Assembly (NCBI RefSeq): GCF_004364325.1 | Contig: NZ_SOCP01000021.1 | Location: forward strand, 1-64,000 | Length of the DNA stretch: 64,000 nucleotides | Direction of reading: 5' to 3' | DNA from: Actinophytocola oryzae | Lineage (GTDB): Bacteria; Actinomycetota; Actinomycetes; Mycobacteriales; Pseudonocardiaceae | Position numbers and translations under genes: made by a program | The notes under the pieces: model-generated | What the model was told of the DNA's origin: nothing | Database searches by the model: none | Seen by the model: only the letters and a program-made list of their open reading frames with translations | In this document: positions 31,258-40,647 of the stretch, piece by piece | Numbering within the stretch: the first letter of the stretch is position 1 | How the letters are laid out: each line of letters opens with the position of its first letter

Positions 31258-34029
31258 ATGGGGCTTGTGAAGGACGAAGTGGGCTCCATCTTTGTCGGCC
31301 GCGACGGTGAGCTCGCCACGCTTCGCGGGGCGTGGGAGACCGTGCGGGGCGGGGTGGCCCGGGTCGTCGGGATCACGGGCGATCCCGGTATCGGCAAGGC
31401 GGCGCTGGTCAGCCGGTTCCTCGCGGACGTCGACGCGACGGTGATCCACGTGACCGCGAGCGACATCGACGCGGCGACGCCCTGGCACGTGTTCCGAGCG
31501 GTGGTCGCGCAGACGCCGGGACGCCGCCTCGCCGAGCGGGCGGCCACCATGAGCGCCGACGCCGAACCCGGCCTGATCGGCATCGAGCTGTTGAAGGACC
31601 TGCGTTCCACCAAGGGAATGGTGCTCGTCCTCGAGGAAGCGCAGTGGGCCGACGGGCCCTCGCTCATGGCACTGCACTACGCGAGCAGGCGCCTGGGCTA
31701 CGACCAGGTCATGGTGATCCTCTCCCACAGCCCCCAGGACCCACAGTCCACGGTGCCCTACTTCGGCCGGAGCTGGGCGCTTCTCGAGGGCTGGCAACAA
31801 CTGTTCGACGGCGAGCACGGCATCCACCTGCCCCTCGACGGCCTCACGCCCGCCGACCTCATCCGCCTCGCCGCACGCAGCGGGCACGCCGAGCTGTCCC
31901 CGGACGGCGCCGCCCGACTGCACGAGGCGACCGGCGGCAATCCGTTGTACGTCACGGACGTCCTGCGCCGCACGCCCATCGAGTCGATCATGTCCGGGCA
32001 GGGGCCCCTCAAGATCCCCAAGGAGATCGCGCCCGCCATCGCCGCCGGGCTCGCGTCCTGCGAGTGGGACACCAGGGAGCTGGTGGCCGCGGGAGCCGTG
32101 CTGGGACAGCGGTTCAGCGTCGCCCAGGTGCGGTTCGTGTCCGGGCTCGAGTCGGTCGCGAAGCCGATCGAGCAGGCGATCGAGGCCGGGCTCCTCGTCG
32201 AGGTGCCCGGCACGGACGGCCGTCAGCTGACCTTCGCCAAGAAGCTCGTGCGCGACATCGTCTACCACGACCTCGCGCGGCGGCTGCGTGCCGAGCTGCA
32301 CCGCCGGTGCGCGGTGACCACCAGCGGCGCGGCGAGCCTCGGGCACCGCGTCGCCGCGATCGAGGGCGGCGTCGACGAGATCCTCGCCGGCGAGCTGGCC
32401 ACCGCGGCGAAGGAACGCCTCGCCGTCTCCGACGTCGCAGGCGCGGCCTTCTACCTGCGTGGCGCGATGGACTGCACGGCACCGGGACCGGAGCGGCTCG
32501 GGCTCGTGCTCACCGCGGTCGAGACCCTCCTGGTGGCCGGGGAGCTGACCGCCGCCCAGGAGTACGAGGGCGAGCTGGAACGGGCACCCGCCGGGCCGTG
32601 GCGCGACTACGCCCTCGGCTACCTCAAGCTGCTCTCCGGCCGGGTCGCCGCCGCCAAGGAACTGCAGCACGGCGCCCTGGCGGCACTCGCCCGCGACGGC
32701 GCCGAGCTCGCCGACGCACCCGCCGACCTCCGCGCCAGGATCGCCGCACAGCTCGCGATCATCGGCGTGGTCTTCCTCGCCTACGACGAGATGGTCGAGT
32801 TCGGCACGGTCGCCGTCGCCGCGGGCTCCCCGGACCCGACGGTCGACGGGTTCGCCTGGTTCGCGAGGACACTCGGCATGGCGTTGAGCGGCCAGTCGAA
32901 CGAGGCGCTGGAACTCCTTGCCTGGGCAGGGGAACCGGGCGACCGCGCGGCGATGGAGCGGCTCGTGGCGCGCGGCATGATCCGGCTCTGGATCGACGAC
33001 CTCGACGGCGCGGCCGACGACCTGCACGAGGTGGTCCGCCGCGCCACCGCGGGCGACGCGCTGCGGGTGAGCCAGGGACTGGGTTTCCTCGGCGAGGTCG
33101 AGTACCGGCGCGGACGGCTCGGCGAGGCACGCGTGTTCACCCGCCTCGCGGTCGGCAACGCCGTGTTCCACAGCAGGGTGTGGGACTTCCCGATCCTGCA
33201 CGCGCTCGCGGTCTACCCGCGTGCCGCCGCGGGCGACTGGGAGGCCGCCGAGCGGCACGCCGCCGAGTCCGCACGCATCGCCGACTTCATCGGCACGCAC
33301 ACCGCGCACGCCTACGCCGCGGGCGCGCGGTGCGCGATCGCGCAGGCACGCGGGGACCGCGAGCGCCTGCTGTCGGCAGCGGAGCGGCTCGAGGCGCACT
33401 ACGACTCGCAGGAGCCCGGCACCCACCTGTTCGGGCCGATCCGTGCGGACGCGTTGTCCCAGCTCGGCAGGCTCGACGAGGCCGAGACCGCGTTGGCGGC
33501 CTTCCGCGAGGGGCCCGCGTCCGGCGGTCGCCGCTCGGCGCAGCTGTCCGTGGCACGCGTGTCCGCCCAGATCGCGTTGGGGCGCAAGAAACACGACGTC
33601 GCACTGCGGGAGTGCGCGTCGGCGGCCGAGCTTGCCGCCGACCTCGGCCTGCCGCTCGAGGAGGCCCGCATCGGCCTGCTGGTGGCCCGCTGCCACCACG
33701 AACAGGGCCACCGCACCGCGGCGGGACGCGCACTGCACACGGCCAGGGCGCAGTTCATCAGGATCGGCGCGGACGCCTACCGGATACTCGTCGAGCGCGA
33801 GGCCGAGCGGCTCGGCATCGTCATCGCGACCTCCAGTCCGCTCGAGGCGCTGACCCTGAAGGAACGCGAGGTGGCCAGGCTGATCGCGGAGGGCATGTCC
33901 TACCGCGAGGTCGCCGCCCGCCTGCACCGCAGCATCAAGACCGTCGAGACCCACATGTCGAACATCCTGCGCAAGCTCGAGGTCGCCGACCGGCACGAGC
34001 TGAGGAAGTTCTTCGACGGCGACGCCTGA
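31258..34029 (+). CDS. LAL-type (large ATP-binding LuxR) transcriptional regulator
   Basis: The 923-residue regulator has an N-terminal STAND ATPase, a long helical TPR-like middle and a C-terminal LuxR helix-turn-helix (LKEREVARLIAEGMSYREVAARL, then SIKTVETHMSNILRKL). LALs usually respond to sugars or NTPs and activate nearby genes. The Walker A is GDPGIGKAA, lacking the Ser/Thr after Lys, and Walker B reads VLEEAQWAD rather than the usual Asp pair, so nucleotide hydrolysis may be impaired. It lies just upstream of, and codirectional with, the CHAT operon and is its best regulator candidate. A terminator hairpin follows. Confidence 0.9.
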   Translation: MGLVKDEVGSIFVGRDGELATLRGAWETVRGGVARVVGITGDPGIGKAALVSRFLADVDATVIHVTASDIDAATPWHVFRAVVAQTPGRRLAERAATMSADAEPGLIGIELLKDLRSTKGMVLVLEEAQWADGPSLMALHYASRRLGYDQVMVILSHSPQDPQSTVPYFGRSWALLEGWQQLFDGEHGIHLPLDGLTPADLIRLAARSGHAELSPDGAARLHEATGGNPLYVTDVLRRTPIESIMSGQGPLKIPKEIAPAIAAGLASCEWDTRELVAAGAVLGQRFSVAQVRFVSGLESVAKPIEQAIEAGLLVEVPGTDGRQLTFAKKLVRDIVYHDLARRLRAELHRRCAVTTSGAASLGHRVAAIEGGVDEILAGELATAAKERLAVSDVAGAAFYLRGAMDCTAPGPERLGLVLTAVETLLVAGELTAAQEYEGELERAPAGPWRDYALGYLKLLSGRVAAAKELQHGALAALARDGAELADAPADLRARIAAQLAIIGVVFLAYDEMVEFGTVAVAAGSPDPTVDGFAWFARTLGMALSGQSNEALELLAWAGEPGDRAAMERLVARGMIRLWIDDLDGAADDLHEVVRRATAGDALRVSQGLGFLGEVEYRRGRLGEARVFTRLAVGNAVFHSRVWDFPILHALAVYPRAAAGDWEAAERHAAESARIADFIGTHTAHAYAAGARCAIAQARGDRERLLSAAERLEAHYDSQEPGTHLFGPIRADALSQLGRLDEAETALAAFREGPASGGRRSAQLSVARVSAQIALGRKKHDVALRECASAAELAADLGLPLEEARIGLLVARCHHEQGHRTAAGRALHTARAQFIRIGADAYRILVEREAERLGIVIATSSPLEALTLKEREVARLIAEGMSYREVAARLHRSIKTVETHMSNILRKLEVADRHELRKFFDGDA

Positions 34030-34049
34030 GCTTTCGCTGTCATCGGGGT

Positions 34050-34073
34050 GCCACCCCGAGTTCTCGGGGTGGC
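34050..34073 (+). terminator. Terminator hairpin after the LAL gene
   Basis: GCCACCCCGAG and CTCGGGGTGGC form an 11-bp perfect stem around a minimal TT loop, 20 nt after the LAL stop. The CHAT operon is therefore probably a separate transcript. Confidence 0.6.
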
Positions 34074-34126
34074 GGGGGTCGAAACCCGGGGTCGCGCCCC
34101 CGCTGCGCCGTGCCGGTGCCTGCCCC

Positions 34127-34132
34127 TAACGT
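34127..34132 (+). promoter_or_regulatory. -10 box of a leaderless small gene
   Basis: TAACGT ends 6 nt before ATG 34139, the same spacing seen at other leaderless starts in this window. No clear -35 is present. Confidence 0.4.
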
Positions 34133-34138
34133 CGGCGC

Positions 34139-34300
34139 ATGGTTCTCACTCTTGACCTGGAACAAGACGCGCAGGGGCGGATGCTTGGCACGGTCCGCCA
34201 GGAGGAGCGCGGCATAGTGCGAACCTTCGACGGCATCATCGAGCTGGTGGCGATCCTCGAGAGCTGCCTCGCCCACGAGTCCCCGGAAAAGGATTCCTAG
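34139..34300 (+). CDS. Small 53-residue protein ahead of the CHAT operon
   Basis: The ORF encodes an N-terminal beta-like MVLTLDLEQDAQGRMLG, a RTFDGIIELVAILESCL helix and a charged tail (AHESPEKDS). It has normal codon bias and no Shine-Dalgarno but a well-placed -10 box, so it is probably translated from a leaderless mRNA. I do not recognise the family. It lies between the LAL gene and the CHAT protease gene, separated from the latter by a hairpin, and may be an accessory or regulatory peptide of that system. Confidence 0.5.
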   Translation: MVLTLDLEQDAQGRMLGTVRQEERGIVRTFDGIIELVAILESCLAHESPEKDS

Positions 34301-34307
34301 GGGTCCG

Positions 34308-34324
34308 CCCCGAAAGATTCGGGG
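34308..34324. terminator. Short hairpin between the small ORF and the CHAT gene
   Basis: CCCCGAA and TTCGGGG pair around AGA. It starts 8 nt after the small ORF's stop and lies 88 nt before the CHAT start. It may be a terminator, attenuator or operator. Confidence 0.35.
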
Positions 34325-34411
34325 TCGCGGCACTGAAGTTTCGAACCCCGCCCCGCAACCACACTTGTCCCGGCCGTTCTCGGCATTTCCGCGAACCGAA
34401 CGGGGGACATC

Positions 34412-37400
34412 GTGTCAGGCACCGCGAGCAGGGTGATCCGGCGGGAGCTCACGCGCATTCCCGGCATGCGGCAGGTGTCCACGGTCGTGACGCTGCGGCG
34501 GCTGTCCCGCACCGAGCTGGACGACCCGGCGGCCAACCTGTGCCGCCTCGAGGCCATCTCAGGGCTGACCGCCGAGGACTACGACGTGCGGCCGCGGCTC
34601 GCGGAGAAGCTGCGGTGGACCATGGGCCGGGGCGTTCTCGGCGCGTCGTACGTGATCGCGCTCGCGGGCACCCTGGGCATGCTCCGCAGGAACCTGGCGG
34701 CGTTGCGTGTCGTCGAGGTGTTCCTCGGCGTCACCGAGGCCGACTACCGCGACCTGCTCGGCCTCGCGATCAAGCTCCGCATGCGGCTCTCGGCCACCGC
34801 CGACACCATCGGCACGACGCTGCTGTTCGCGCTCGTCGGCGCGCTGTCCAACGTCGGCCGCGGCTGGGAGGCCACCTGCCTGCTGCGTGCCGACCTCGGG
34901 CTCGCCGCCCCCGACCCGCACACCCCGCCGGAGCGCCGCGCGGCCGAGTTCCGCAGGGCACTGGACGCGCGGCTCACCACGATGGTGCCGGACGCGGGCG
35001 TCCTGTACCTGAACGCGGTCATCCTGAGCCTCGACGAACTGGGCGTCGGCACCGAGGGCCTGCCCGCGGTGGCGCGCTGGGTCGGTCTCCAGGACGTGGA
35101 CCACGGCTCCCGCGGCGCACTCGACGCGGCCCTCGTCCCGTGGCTGTCGCGGTTGTCCAGCCCGGTCACGGGCCTGATGGCGCTCGCGTCCTACGCCGCG
35201 GTGCTCGACTCGGCGGGCCACGGCGGCGAGTGTCTCGCCGTCGTCGAGTGGCTCGTCTCGGTCGACGAGGACGGCTACCGGGACGTCGACGCGCTGGCCG
35301 AGCGGTGGCACGCGGTCCGCACCGGCCCGGTGCCCGACATCGGCATGACGCTGTGGCGGGTCTGGGCCGACGTCCTCGTCAGCGAGGGCCGCCACGCCGA
35401 CGCGCTCGCGGTCATCCAGGCGGACAGCGGCCTGCGTGACGGGGACCTCGACGACCCGGCCCGCTTCGGCCCGATCCTGCGCCGCAGGCTCGCCGGTGCC
35501 CAGGTGGACACCTCGGCCGCGTACGTCTTCTCGCTGGTGAGCGACCTGGCCGACCTCGGCATGCCCGACCCGGGCGCGCGGGTCGCCGAGTGGTTCCTTC
35601 GGTCCCACACCAACCTGTGGTCGGTCCCGGCCGGCGGCGACCCGGCCGTCCGGCACGTCGTCCCGTTGCTGACCCACTGGCTCGACTTCCGTGGCGACGA
35701 GTGGGGCGAGCTGGCCTGGCAGCTGTCCGAGCAGGTCGTCGGCTACCTGCGCGTGAGCATGCTCTTCCCGGACACGACCATCGACGACCGCCAGGAGTTC
35801 ATCGGCTACGTCGAGGGCCTGCGCGTCCACGTCCGCCGCCTCGGGGTCGGCGGCATCGCCGCGGGCCCGCTCACCGGGGCACAGGAACAGCGGGTCCTGC
35901 TGGCGCAGCTGTGGGACGCGGAGCTGGGCCAGCGACTGCTGTTCGAGCGGTTCGTGCTGACCAGCGTGCGGCCGGTCGCGCCTGCCGCGCCCGCCGCCGA
36001 CCGCTGGCCGCTGCGCGTGCCGGAGCCCGTCGGGTTCTTCGGACACCTGCCCGATCCGGAGGCCTGCCGGGACGAGGACATGCTGCGCCTGCTCGGTGCC
36101 CGCCACCGCGCCCGCGTCCCCGCCGCGCCGGTCGCCGAGGCGGAACCCTTGCGGGACAGGTGGTTGGCCGAGATCGAGACGGTGTTGCGGGCAGGGGTGA
36201 CCCCGCACCTGCTCGGCAGCGCGGTGGGGGAGCGGGGCGTGCTGGTGCGTGCCGGGTTCCGGCCGGACGGCGCGTTGTTCTGGGCCGCGGTCCGCGCCGA
36301 CGGCGGCGAGCTGCGCCTCGTCGCGGCACGCGCGGGTGCGGCGGGGGACCGGCTGCGGCTGCGCTGGGCGTCCTTCCGCCACGACGTCGGGCTGCTGCTC
36401 GCCTCGGGAGAGGCGTTGCTCGCGGGCCGCAGCGCCGAGGCCGACCCGGCGATCCGCACGCCTGCCGGGATGTTCGCCGACTCGCTCGGCGGCTGCGTCG
36501 ACACGCTGCTGGCGATGCTCGACCGGCGCGTGGACGACACCCCGTTGGCCTGGTCCACCGCCGTGGCCCCGGCCGTCGCGGCACTCGCCACCTCCACGGT
36601 CGCGGTGGACGAGGCGGTGCCGGAGCGGCTCGACGCCCTGTGCGCGGAGACCGCCGCGACACCGGGGTGGGAGGCGACGCTGCGGACCGAGCTGCGGGCC
36701 GTCGCCGAACTCGTGGCGAGCCACCGGAACCCCGGCGGAAGGCCGGTCATGGACCGGATCGACGACGTCACGCGCGCCTATCTCCGTGACGTCGCGGGCA
36801 TCTGGTCGCTGTCCCCGCTGCTGGGCGGGCTCTGCCGCGACGACGACGTGCTGTTCCAGCTGGAGGACGTGCTGCAGTCCGTGCCGGTCGCGCACCTGCC
36901 GGACGAGAACGGCACCCCGCTCTACCGGAGGGTCCGGTCGGCACGGGTGTCGCTGTCGCTGCTGCTGACGATCCTGCAGACCCGCATGGAGGCCGAGTTC
37001 GCCACCGACGCGCCCCGGCTGCTCGCCCTGTCCCACTTCGGCGAGGACGGCGACGGCGCGGCGGCAGGCGCGTACGCGACCTGGCTGCACCACGGGCAGC
37101 GCTGGCTCGCCGAGCACGGCCCGCTGCCGGGCGCCACCTGCCTCAACGCCGCGGACGACCCGCGTGGCGCGGCGGGCGCGTTGCGTGCCGCGCTGGAGGA
37201 GCACGGCGAGTTCCAGACCGTGACCGTGTGCGGGCACGGCAGCGCGGGTGACGCGGGGATGATCCTGTCCGACGGGCTGTGGCGCGGCGACGGCTGCGAC
37301 TGGCGGTCGGTGAACCTGCTGATCCTGGCCAGCTGCTCGGTCGGCAGGCTGGAGCAGGTCGCCGACCGCGACGTCGAGGGCCTCTGCGTGCGGCTCGCAC

Positions 37401-37648
37401 TCCACCGTGCGCGGTCGGTCCTCGCCTGCCGGTGGCCGGTGATCGCACCACAGGCGATCGCCTTCTCCAACGAGGTCGTCGCCTGCTACCTGCGGCTGCG
37501 CGCCGAGCACGGTGGCAACGGGGCAGGGTTGCGGGCCAGGGCGGTCAACGAGGCACGCCACCGGTTCCTCGACGGCGACCGGCCCGTGCCGGGCGGGATC
37601 GTGCGGCTCAACACCGTCGCCGCCTTCGACCTGTACGGGCTGGGCTGA
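34412..37648 (+). CDS. CHAT-domain protease with helical N-terminal region
   Basis: The 1078-residue protein has a long alpha-helical, TPR-like N-terminal portion (about 1-800) and a C-terminal CHAT (caspase-HetF-associated) peptidase domain. The catalytic dyad is visible as H942 in VCGHGSAGDAG and C975 in LLILASCSVG, with correct 30-residue spacing and strand context. CHAT proteases cleave protein targets on activation and are effectors in bacterial immunity and programmed cell death. It is the first gene of a long coupled operon. GTG 34412 lies behind CGGGGGAC. The next start is 1 nt after its stop. Confidence 0.85.
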   Translation: MSGTASRVIRRELTRIPGMRQVSTVVTLRRLSRTELDDPAANLCRLEAISGLTAEDYDVRPRLAEKLRWTMGRGVLGASYVIALAGTLGMLRRNLAALRVVEVFLGVTEADYRDLLGLAIKLRMRLSATADTIGTTLLFALVGALSNVGRGWEATCLLRADLGLAAPDPHTPPERRAAEFRRALDARLTTMVPDAGVLYLNAVILSLDELGVGTEGLPAVARWVGLQDVDHGSRGALDAALVPWLSRLSSPVTGLMALASYAAVLDSAGHGGECLAVVEWLVSVDEDGYRDVDALAERWHAVRTGPVPDIGMTLWRVWADVLVSEGRHADALAVIQADSGLRDGDLDDPARFGPILRRRLAGAQVDTSAAYVFSLVSDLADLGMPDPGARVAEWFLRSHTNLWSVPAGGDPAVRHVVPLLTHWLDFRGDEWGELAWQLSEQVVGYLRVSMLFPDTTIDDRQEFIGYVEGLRVHVRRLGVGGIAAGPLTGAQEQRVLLAQLWDAELGQRLLFERFVLTSVRPVAPAAPAADRWPLRVPEPVGFFGHLPDPEACRDEDMLRLLGARHRARVPAAPVAEAEPLRDRWLAEIETVLRAGVTPHLLGSAVGERGVLVRAGFRPDGALFWAAVRADGGELRLVAARAGAAGDRLRLRWASFRHDVGLLLASGEALLAGRSAEADPAIRTPAGMFADSLGGCVDTLLAMLDRRVDDTPLAWSTAVAPAVAALATSTVAVDEAVPERLDALCAETAATPGWEATLRTELRAVAELVASHRNPGGRPVMDRIDDVTRAYLRDVAGIWSLSPLLGGLCRDDDVLFQLEDVLQSVPVAHLPDENGTPLYRRVRSARVSLSLLLTILQTRMEAEFATDAPRLLALSHFGEDGDGAAAGAYATWLHHGQRWLAEHGPLPGATCLNAADDPRGAAGALRAALEEHGEFQTVTVCGHGSAGDAGMILSDGLWRGDGCDWRSVNLLILASCSVGRLEQVADRDVEGLCVRLALHRARSVLACRWPVIAPQAIAFSNEVVACYLRLRAEHGGNGAGLRARAVNEARHRFLDGDRPVPGGIVRLNTVAAFDLYGLG

Positions 37649-37649
37649 C

Positions 37650-38876
37650 ATGGCGACCCCACTGACGATGGTGACGTTCGACCGGGACGGCAGGCCGGTC
37701 GACGACGCGCCCGACCGGCTCGCCGAGGCCATGGCCGACACCCGAACCCCGGTCACCGACGTGTTCCTGCTCAGCCACGGCTGGCTCAACACCCACACGC
37801 GGGCGCTCACGGCCTACGAGGAGTGGGTCCGCGCCATGACCGACTACTTCGCGCTGCGGTACTTCGAGACCGAGGAGCGGCGCCCCGGCTTCCGGTCCCT
37901 CGTCGTCGGGGTGCACTGGCCGAGCGCGCCGTGGCAGCCGGCGAGCGCGTCGCGGTCGGTCGAGGCGGAGATAGCCGCCTACGCCGACGTGCTCGGCGAG
38001 GACACCGTCGAGGACCTCGCGCCGCTGGTGCGCCGCGCAAGGGAGGGCGCCGACCCCGAACGGCTCACGCCCGCAGACGAGGACCGGTTCGTGCGGCTCG
38101 ACGAGCGGGCCGGGCTCGACCTCCAGCAGGTGGGCGCGCGCCCCGGCAACGACCGCCTCGACTTCGAGCCCGGCGCCATCCACGCCGACTACCGCGCCAC
38201 CCGGCCGGGTCCGTGGGCCGCGCTGCTCGCCCCGCTCAAGGTGACGAGCTTCTGGGCGATGAAGCGCCGCGCGCTCCACATCGGCGCGACCGGTGTGCGG
38301 ACGCTGCTGGAGACACTGCGACAGGCCGACGTCAGTGGCAACGTCCGCTTCCACCTCGTCGGCCACAGCTTCGGCGCGATCGTGTGCTGTGCCGCGCTGC
38401 AGAGCGCCGCGCGGCCCGTGCACTCGCTGACCCTGCTGCAGGGCGCGTTGTCGCTGTGGTCGTGTGCCGCCGTCATCCCCGACACGCGGGTCGACGGCTA
38501 CTTCCGGCCGCTGGTCGACCTGGGGCTGGTGACCGGGTCGGTCGTGACCACCACCTCGGACAAGGACCGGGCGCTGCGCTGGTTCTACCGGATGGCGGCG
38601 ACGACCTCCCGGGACTACCGGCTGGCGCGGCCGAAACGGCTGCCGCGCTACGGGGCCGTCGGCACGTACGGGCTCGCGGGCCTCGACGCGGGCGTCGCCC
38701 GTCACCTCACCGTCGAGCGCGGCCGTCTGCGGTACGGCGTCGAGGGGGGCCGGGTGTACCGGGCCGACGCGAGCGCGGTCGTGACCGGTGGCGGGTTCTC
38801 CGTGCAGGGCGGCCATTCCGACCTCGTGCACCCCGAGCTGGCAGGCCTGGTGTGGGAGGCGGCGATGGTGCCGTGA
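37650..38876 (+). CDS. Alpha/beta hydrolase (lipase/esterase-like)
   Basis: The 408-residue protein starts with a DVFLLSHGWLN strand (oxyanion region) and has the nucleophile elbow GHSFG with S240. Late Asp and His candidates include DTRVDGY and GHSDLVHPEL. It has no signal peptide, so it acts in the cytoplasm. In the CHAT operon it could be a second effector (lipase or esterase) or a processing enzyme; the substrate is unknown. Its stop overlaps the next start as GTGA. Confidence 0.75.
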   Translation: MATPLTMVTFDRDGRPVDDAPDRLAEAMADTRTPVTDVFLLSHGWLNTHTRALTAYEEWVRAMTDYFALRYFETEERRPGFRSLVVGVHWPSAPWQPASASRSVEAEIAAYADVLGEDTVEDLAPLVRRAREGADPERLTPADEDRFVRLDERAGLDLQQVGARPGNDRLDFEPGAIHADYRATRPGPWAALLAPLKVTSFWAMKRRALHIGATGVRTLLETLRQADVSGNVRFHLVGHSFGAIVCCAALQSAARPVHSLTLLQGALSLWSCAAVIPDTRVDGYFRPLVDLGLVTGSVVTTTSDKDRALRWFYRMAATTSRDYRLARPKRLPRYGAVGTYGLAGLDAGVARHLTVERGRLRYGVEGGRVYRADASAVVTGGGFSVQGGHSDLVHPELAGLVWEAAMVP

Positions 38877-39499
38877 CGACACCGGTGCGGGTGGCCGCGA
38901 CCTGGCCTGCCACCGAGGCGCTCGGCCCGGGGCTGCGTGCCGCGGTGTGGGTGCAGGGCTGTCCGTTCCGCTGCCGGGGCTGTGTGGCGCCGGAGTGGAT
39001 CCCGAAGCGGGGCGGCAGGCTGGTCGACCCGGAGGAGCTGGCCGAGGAGTTGCTGACGGATCCGGCGGTCACGGGGCTCACGCTGTCCGGCGGCGAGCCC
39101 ATGGCACAGGCGACCGGGCTCGCGGCCACCGTGCGTGCCGCCCGTGCGCGGCGAGAACTGGACGTCATCTGCTTCACGGGTTTCACCCTCGACCGGCTCC
39201 GCGCCGACCCGGCGGCCCACGAACTGCTGGCCGAGCTGGACGTGCTCATCGACGGGCAGTACGTCCGCGACCGCGACGACGGGCTCGGCCTGCGCGGCAG
39301 CGACAACCAGGTGGTGCACCACCTCACCGGCCGGCTGGCGGACACCGGCTTCGACTTCGAGACCGGCCCTCGCACGGCCGACCTCGTACTCACCGACCAG
39401 CGCCTCACGCTCATCGGCGTCCCGCCGACCGGCGTACTCGACATGGCGCGCGACTTCGTCACGGCACACCGGGACCGCGGCGGGAAGGACGAAATATGA
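38873..39499 (+). CDS. Radical SAM activase-like protein (NrdG/PflA-type 4Fe-4S)
   Basis: The 208-residue protein has the radical-SAM cluster motif CPFRCRGC (C30, C34, C37; CxxxCxxC), the SAM-binding LSGGEPMAQ and a final VLTDQRLTLIGVP strand. Its small size and architecture resemble glycyl-radical-enzyme activases such as NrdG, but no glycyl radical enzyme is encoded in the operon. Its substrate may therefore be another operon protein. It is coupled on both sides by 4-bp overlaps (GTGA, ATGA). Confidence 0.85.
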   Translation: MTTPVRVAATWPATEALGPGLRAAVWVQGCPFRCRGCVAPEWIPKRGGRLVDPEELAEELLTDPAVTGLTLSGGEPMAQATGLAATVRAARARRELDVICFTGFTLDRLRADPAAHELLAELDVLIDGQYVRDRDDGLGLRGSDNQVVHHLTGRLADTGFDFETGPRTADLVLTDQRLTLIGVPPTGVLDMARDFVTAHRDRGGKDEI

Positions 39500-40647
39500 G
39501 CAGGCTCGGGGACAAGCGCATCCGGTTGACCTACGACGACTGGTGGGCGAACCAGCGGGAGATCGCCGCGGTGCGTGCCGCGGCGGAGGAGAACGCGCGG
39601 CGCATCAAGGAGGTCCGTCGCGAGTTCAAGCGCGAGATCACCGCGGTGCGCGACGAGTTCGCGGCCGAGATCGCCGGGATCCACCGCGAGTACGGGACCC
39701 GCGTCGGCGCCCTGGAACAGGCGCGCGACGCGTCGCTGTCGCTGGCACGCAGGTGGGGGAACACCGCGGCCGAGCTGCACGACGAGATCGCCGAGGACGG
39801 GCGCCACGAGCGGTTCGCGCCCGGCGAGCTGGCCGCCGTCGGGCGCAGGCTCGTCGAGTTCCGCGACGACGCGGGCGGCAACGCGCCCGACGCGCGTTTC
39901 ATGATCGCCTGGACCGCCACCAGGGACCTGACCGAGCTGCGGAGCAAGGTCGCCGAGCGGGCGCAGGAGTGGGAGACACTGCGCTCCGCGTGCGTCTCGG
40001 GGCTGACCGTCCTGCGGGAGCGGTGGCAGGAGCTGGCCACGTGGGAGCTGGCGCAGGGCGACGAGGTCGCGAAGGTGGACGTCGCCCACTGGTCCGGTGG
40101 CGCCCACGCCGAGCTGGGCGCGGAGCTGACCTCGGCGCTGCGTGCGGTGGCCGACCCGAAGACCGCCCCGGACACCGCGAGCCTGACCACGCTGCTCGGC
40201 AGCGAGCTGGACCGGCTCGCGGGGCGGCTGGAGCGCGTGTTCCAGAACGCGCTCGCCACCTGCCGCCACGCGCAGCTGCGGGCCGAGGTGTTCACCGACG
40301 TCGCGGGGCGGATGGCCGACCGGGGCTGGCACATCGTCGATCGGCAGATGGGCTTCGAGGGCGACGACACCCGCGCCGACCTCGTCGGTGTCATCAGGAA
40401 CTTCTCCGGCGCGCAGCTGCGGATCCGGCTGCCCGCCCCCGGCGACGACCGCCAGGAGCTGCCGGTCCGGTTCGAACGCATCGCCCGCGAGGACCTGCCG
40501 GACAACGTCGTCGACAAGCTCGGCGAGCTGATGCAGGCCGTCGTCGACGACGCCGCGCAGGGCTGGGCCAGGACCGACCGCGTCGAGGAGCTGCCGTCAC
40601 GCGACGAGGACACCGACGACGTCGAGGCGGAGCGGGAGCACTTGTGA
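39496..40647 (+). CDS. Coiled-coil protein of the CHAT operon
   Basis: The 383-residue protein has a charged coiled-coil from about residue 20 to 85 (REIAAVRAAAEENARRIKE and following heptads), a helical middle, and a C-terminal alpha/beta part with RGWHIVDRQMGFEGDD. No enzymatic motif is visible. It is probably a structural or adaptor component linking the NTPases of the system. ATG and GTG overlaps join it to the flanking genes. Confidence 0.65.
   Translation: MSRLGDKRIRLTYDDWWANQREIAAVRAAAEENARRIKEVRREFKREITAVRDEFAAEIAGIHREYGTRVGALEQARDASLSLARRWGNTAAELHDEIAEDGRHERFAPGELAAVGRRLVEFRDDAGGNAPDARFMIAWTATRDLTELRSKVAERAQEWETLRSACVSGLTVLRERWQELATWELAQGDEVAKVDVAHWSGGAHAELGAELTSALRAVADPKTAPDTASLTTLLGSELDRLAGRLERVFQNALATCRHAQLRAEVFTDVAGRMADRGWHIVDRQMGFEGDDTRADLVGVIRNFSGAQLRIRLPAPGDDRQELPVRFERIAREDLPDNVVDKLGELMQAVVDDAAQGWARTDRVEELPSRDEDTDDVEAEREHL

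Noticed and set aside
31258..34029. Long plus- and minus-strand shadow ORFs over the LAL gene (961 and 916 codons).
   Set aside because: Only the LAL frame has ATPase and LuxR motifs.
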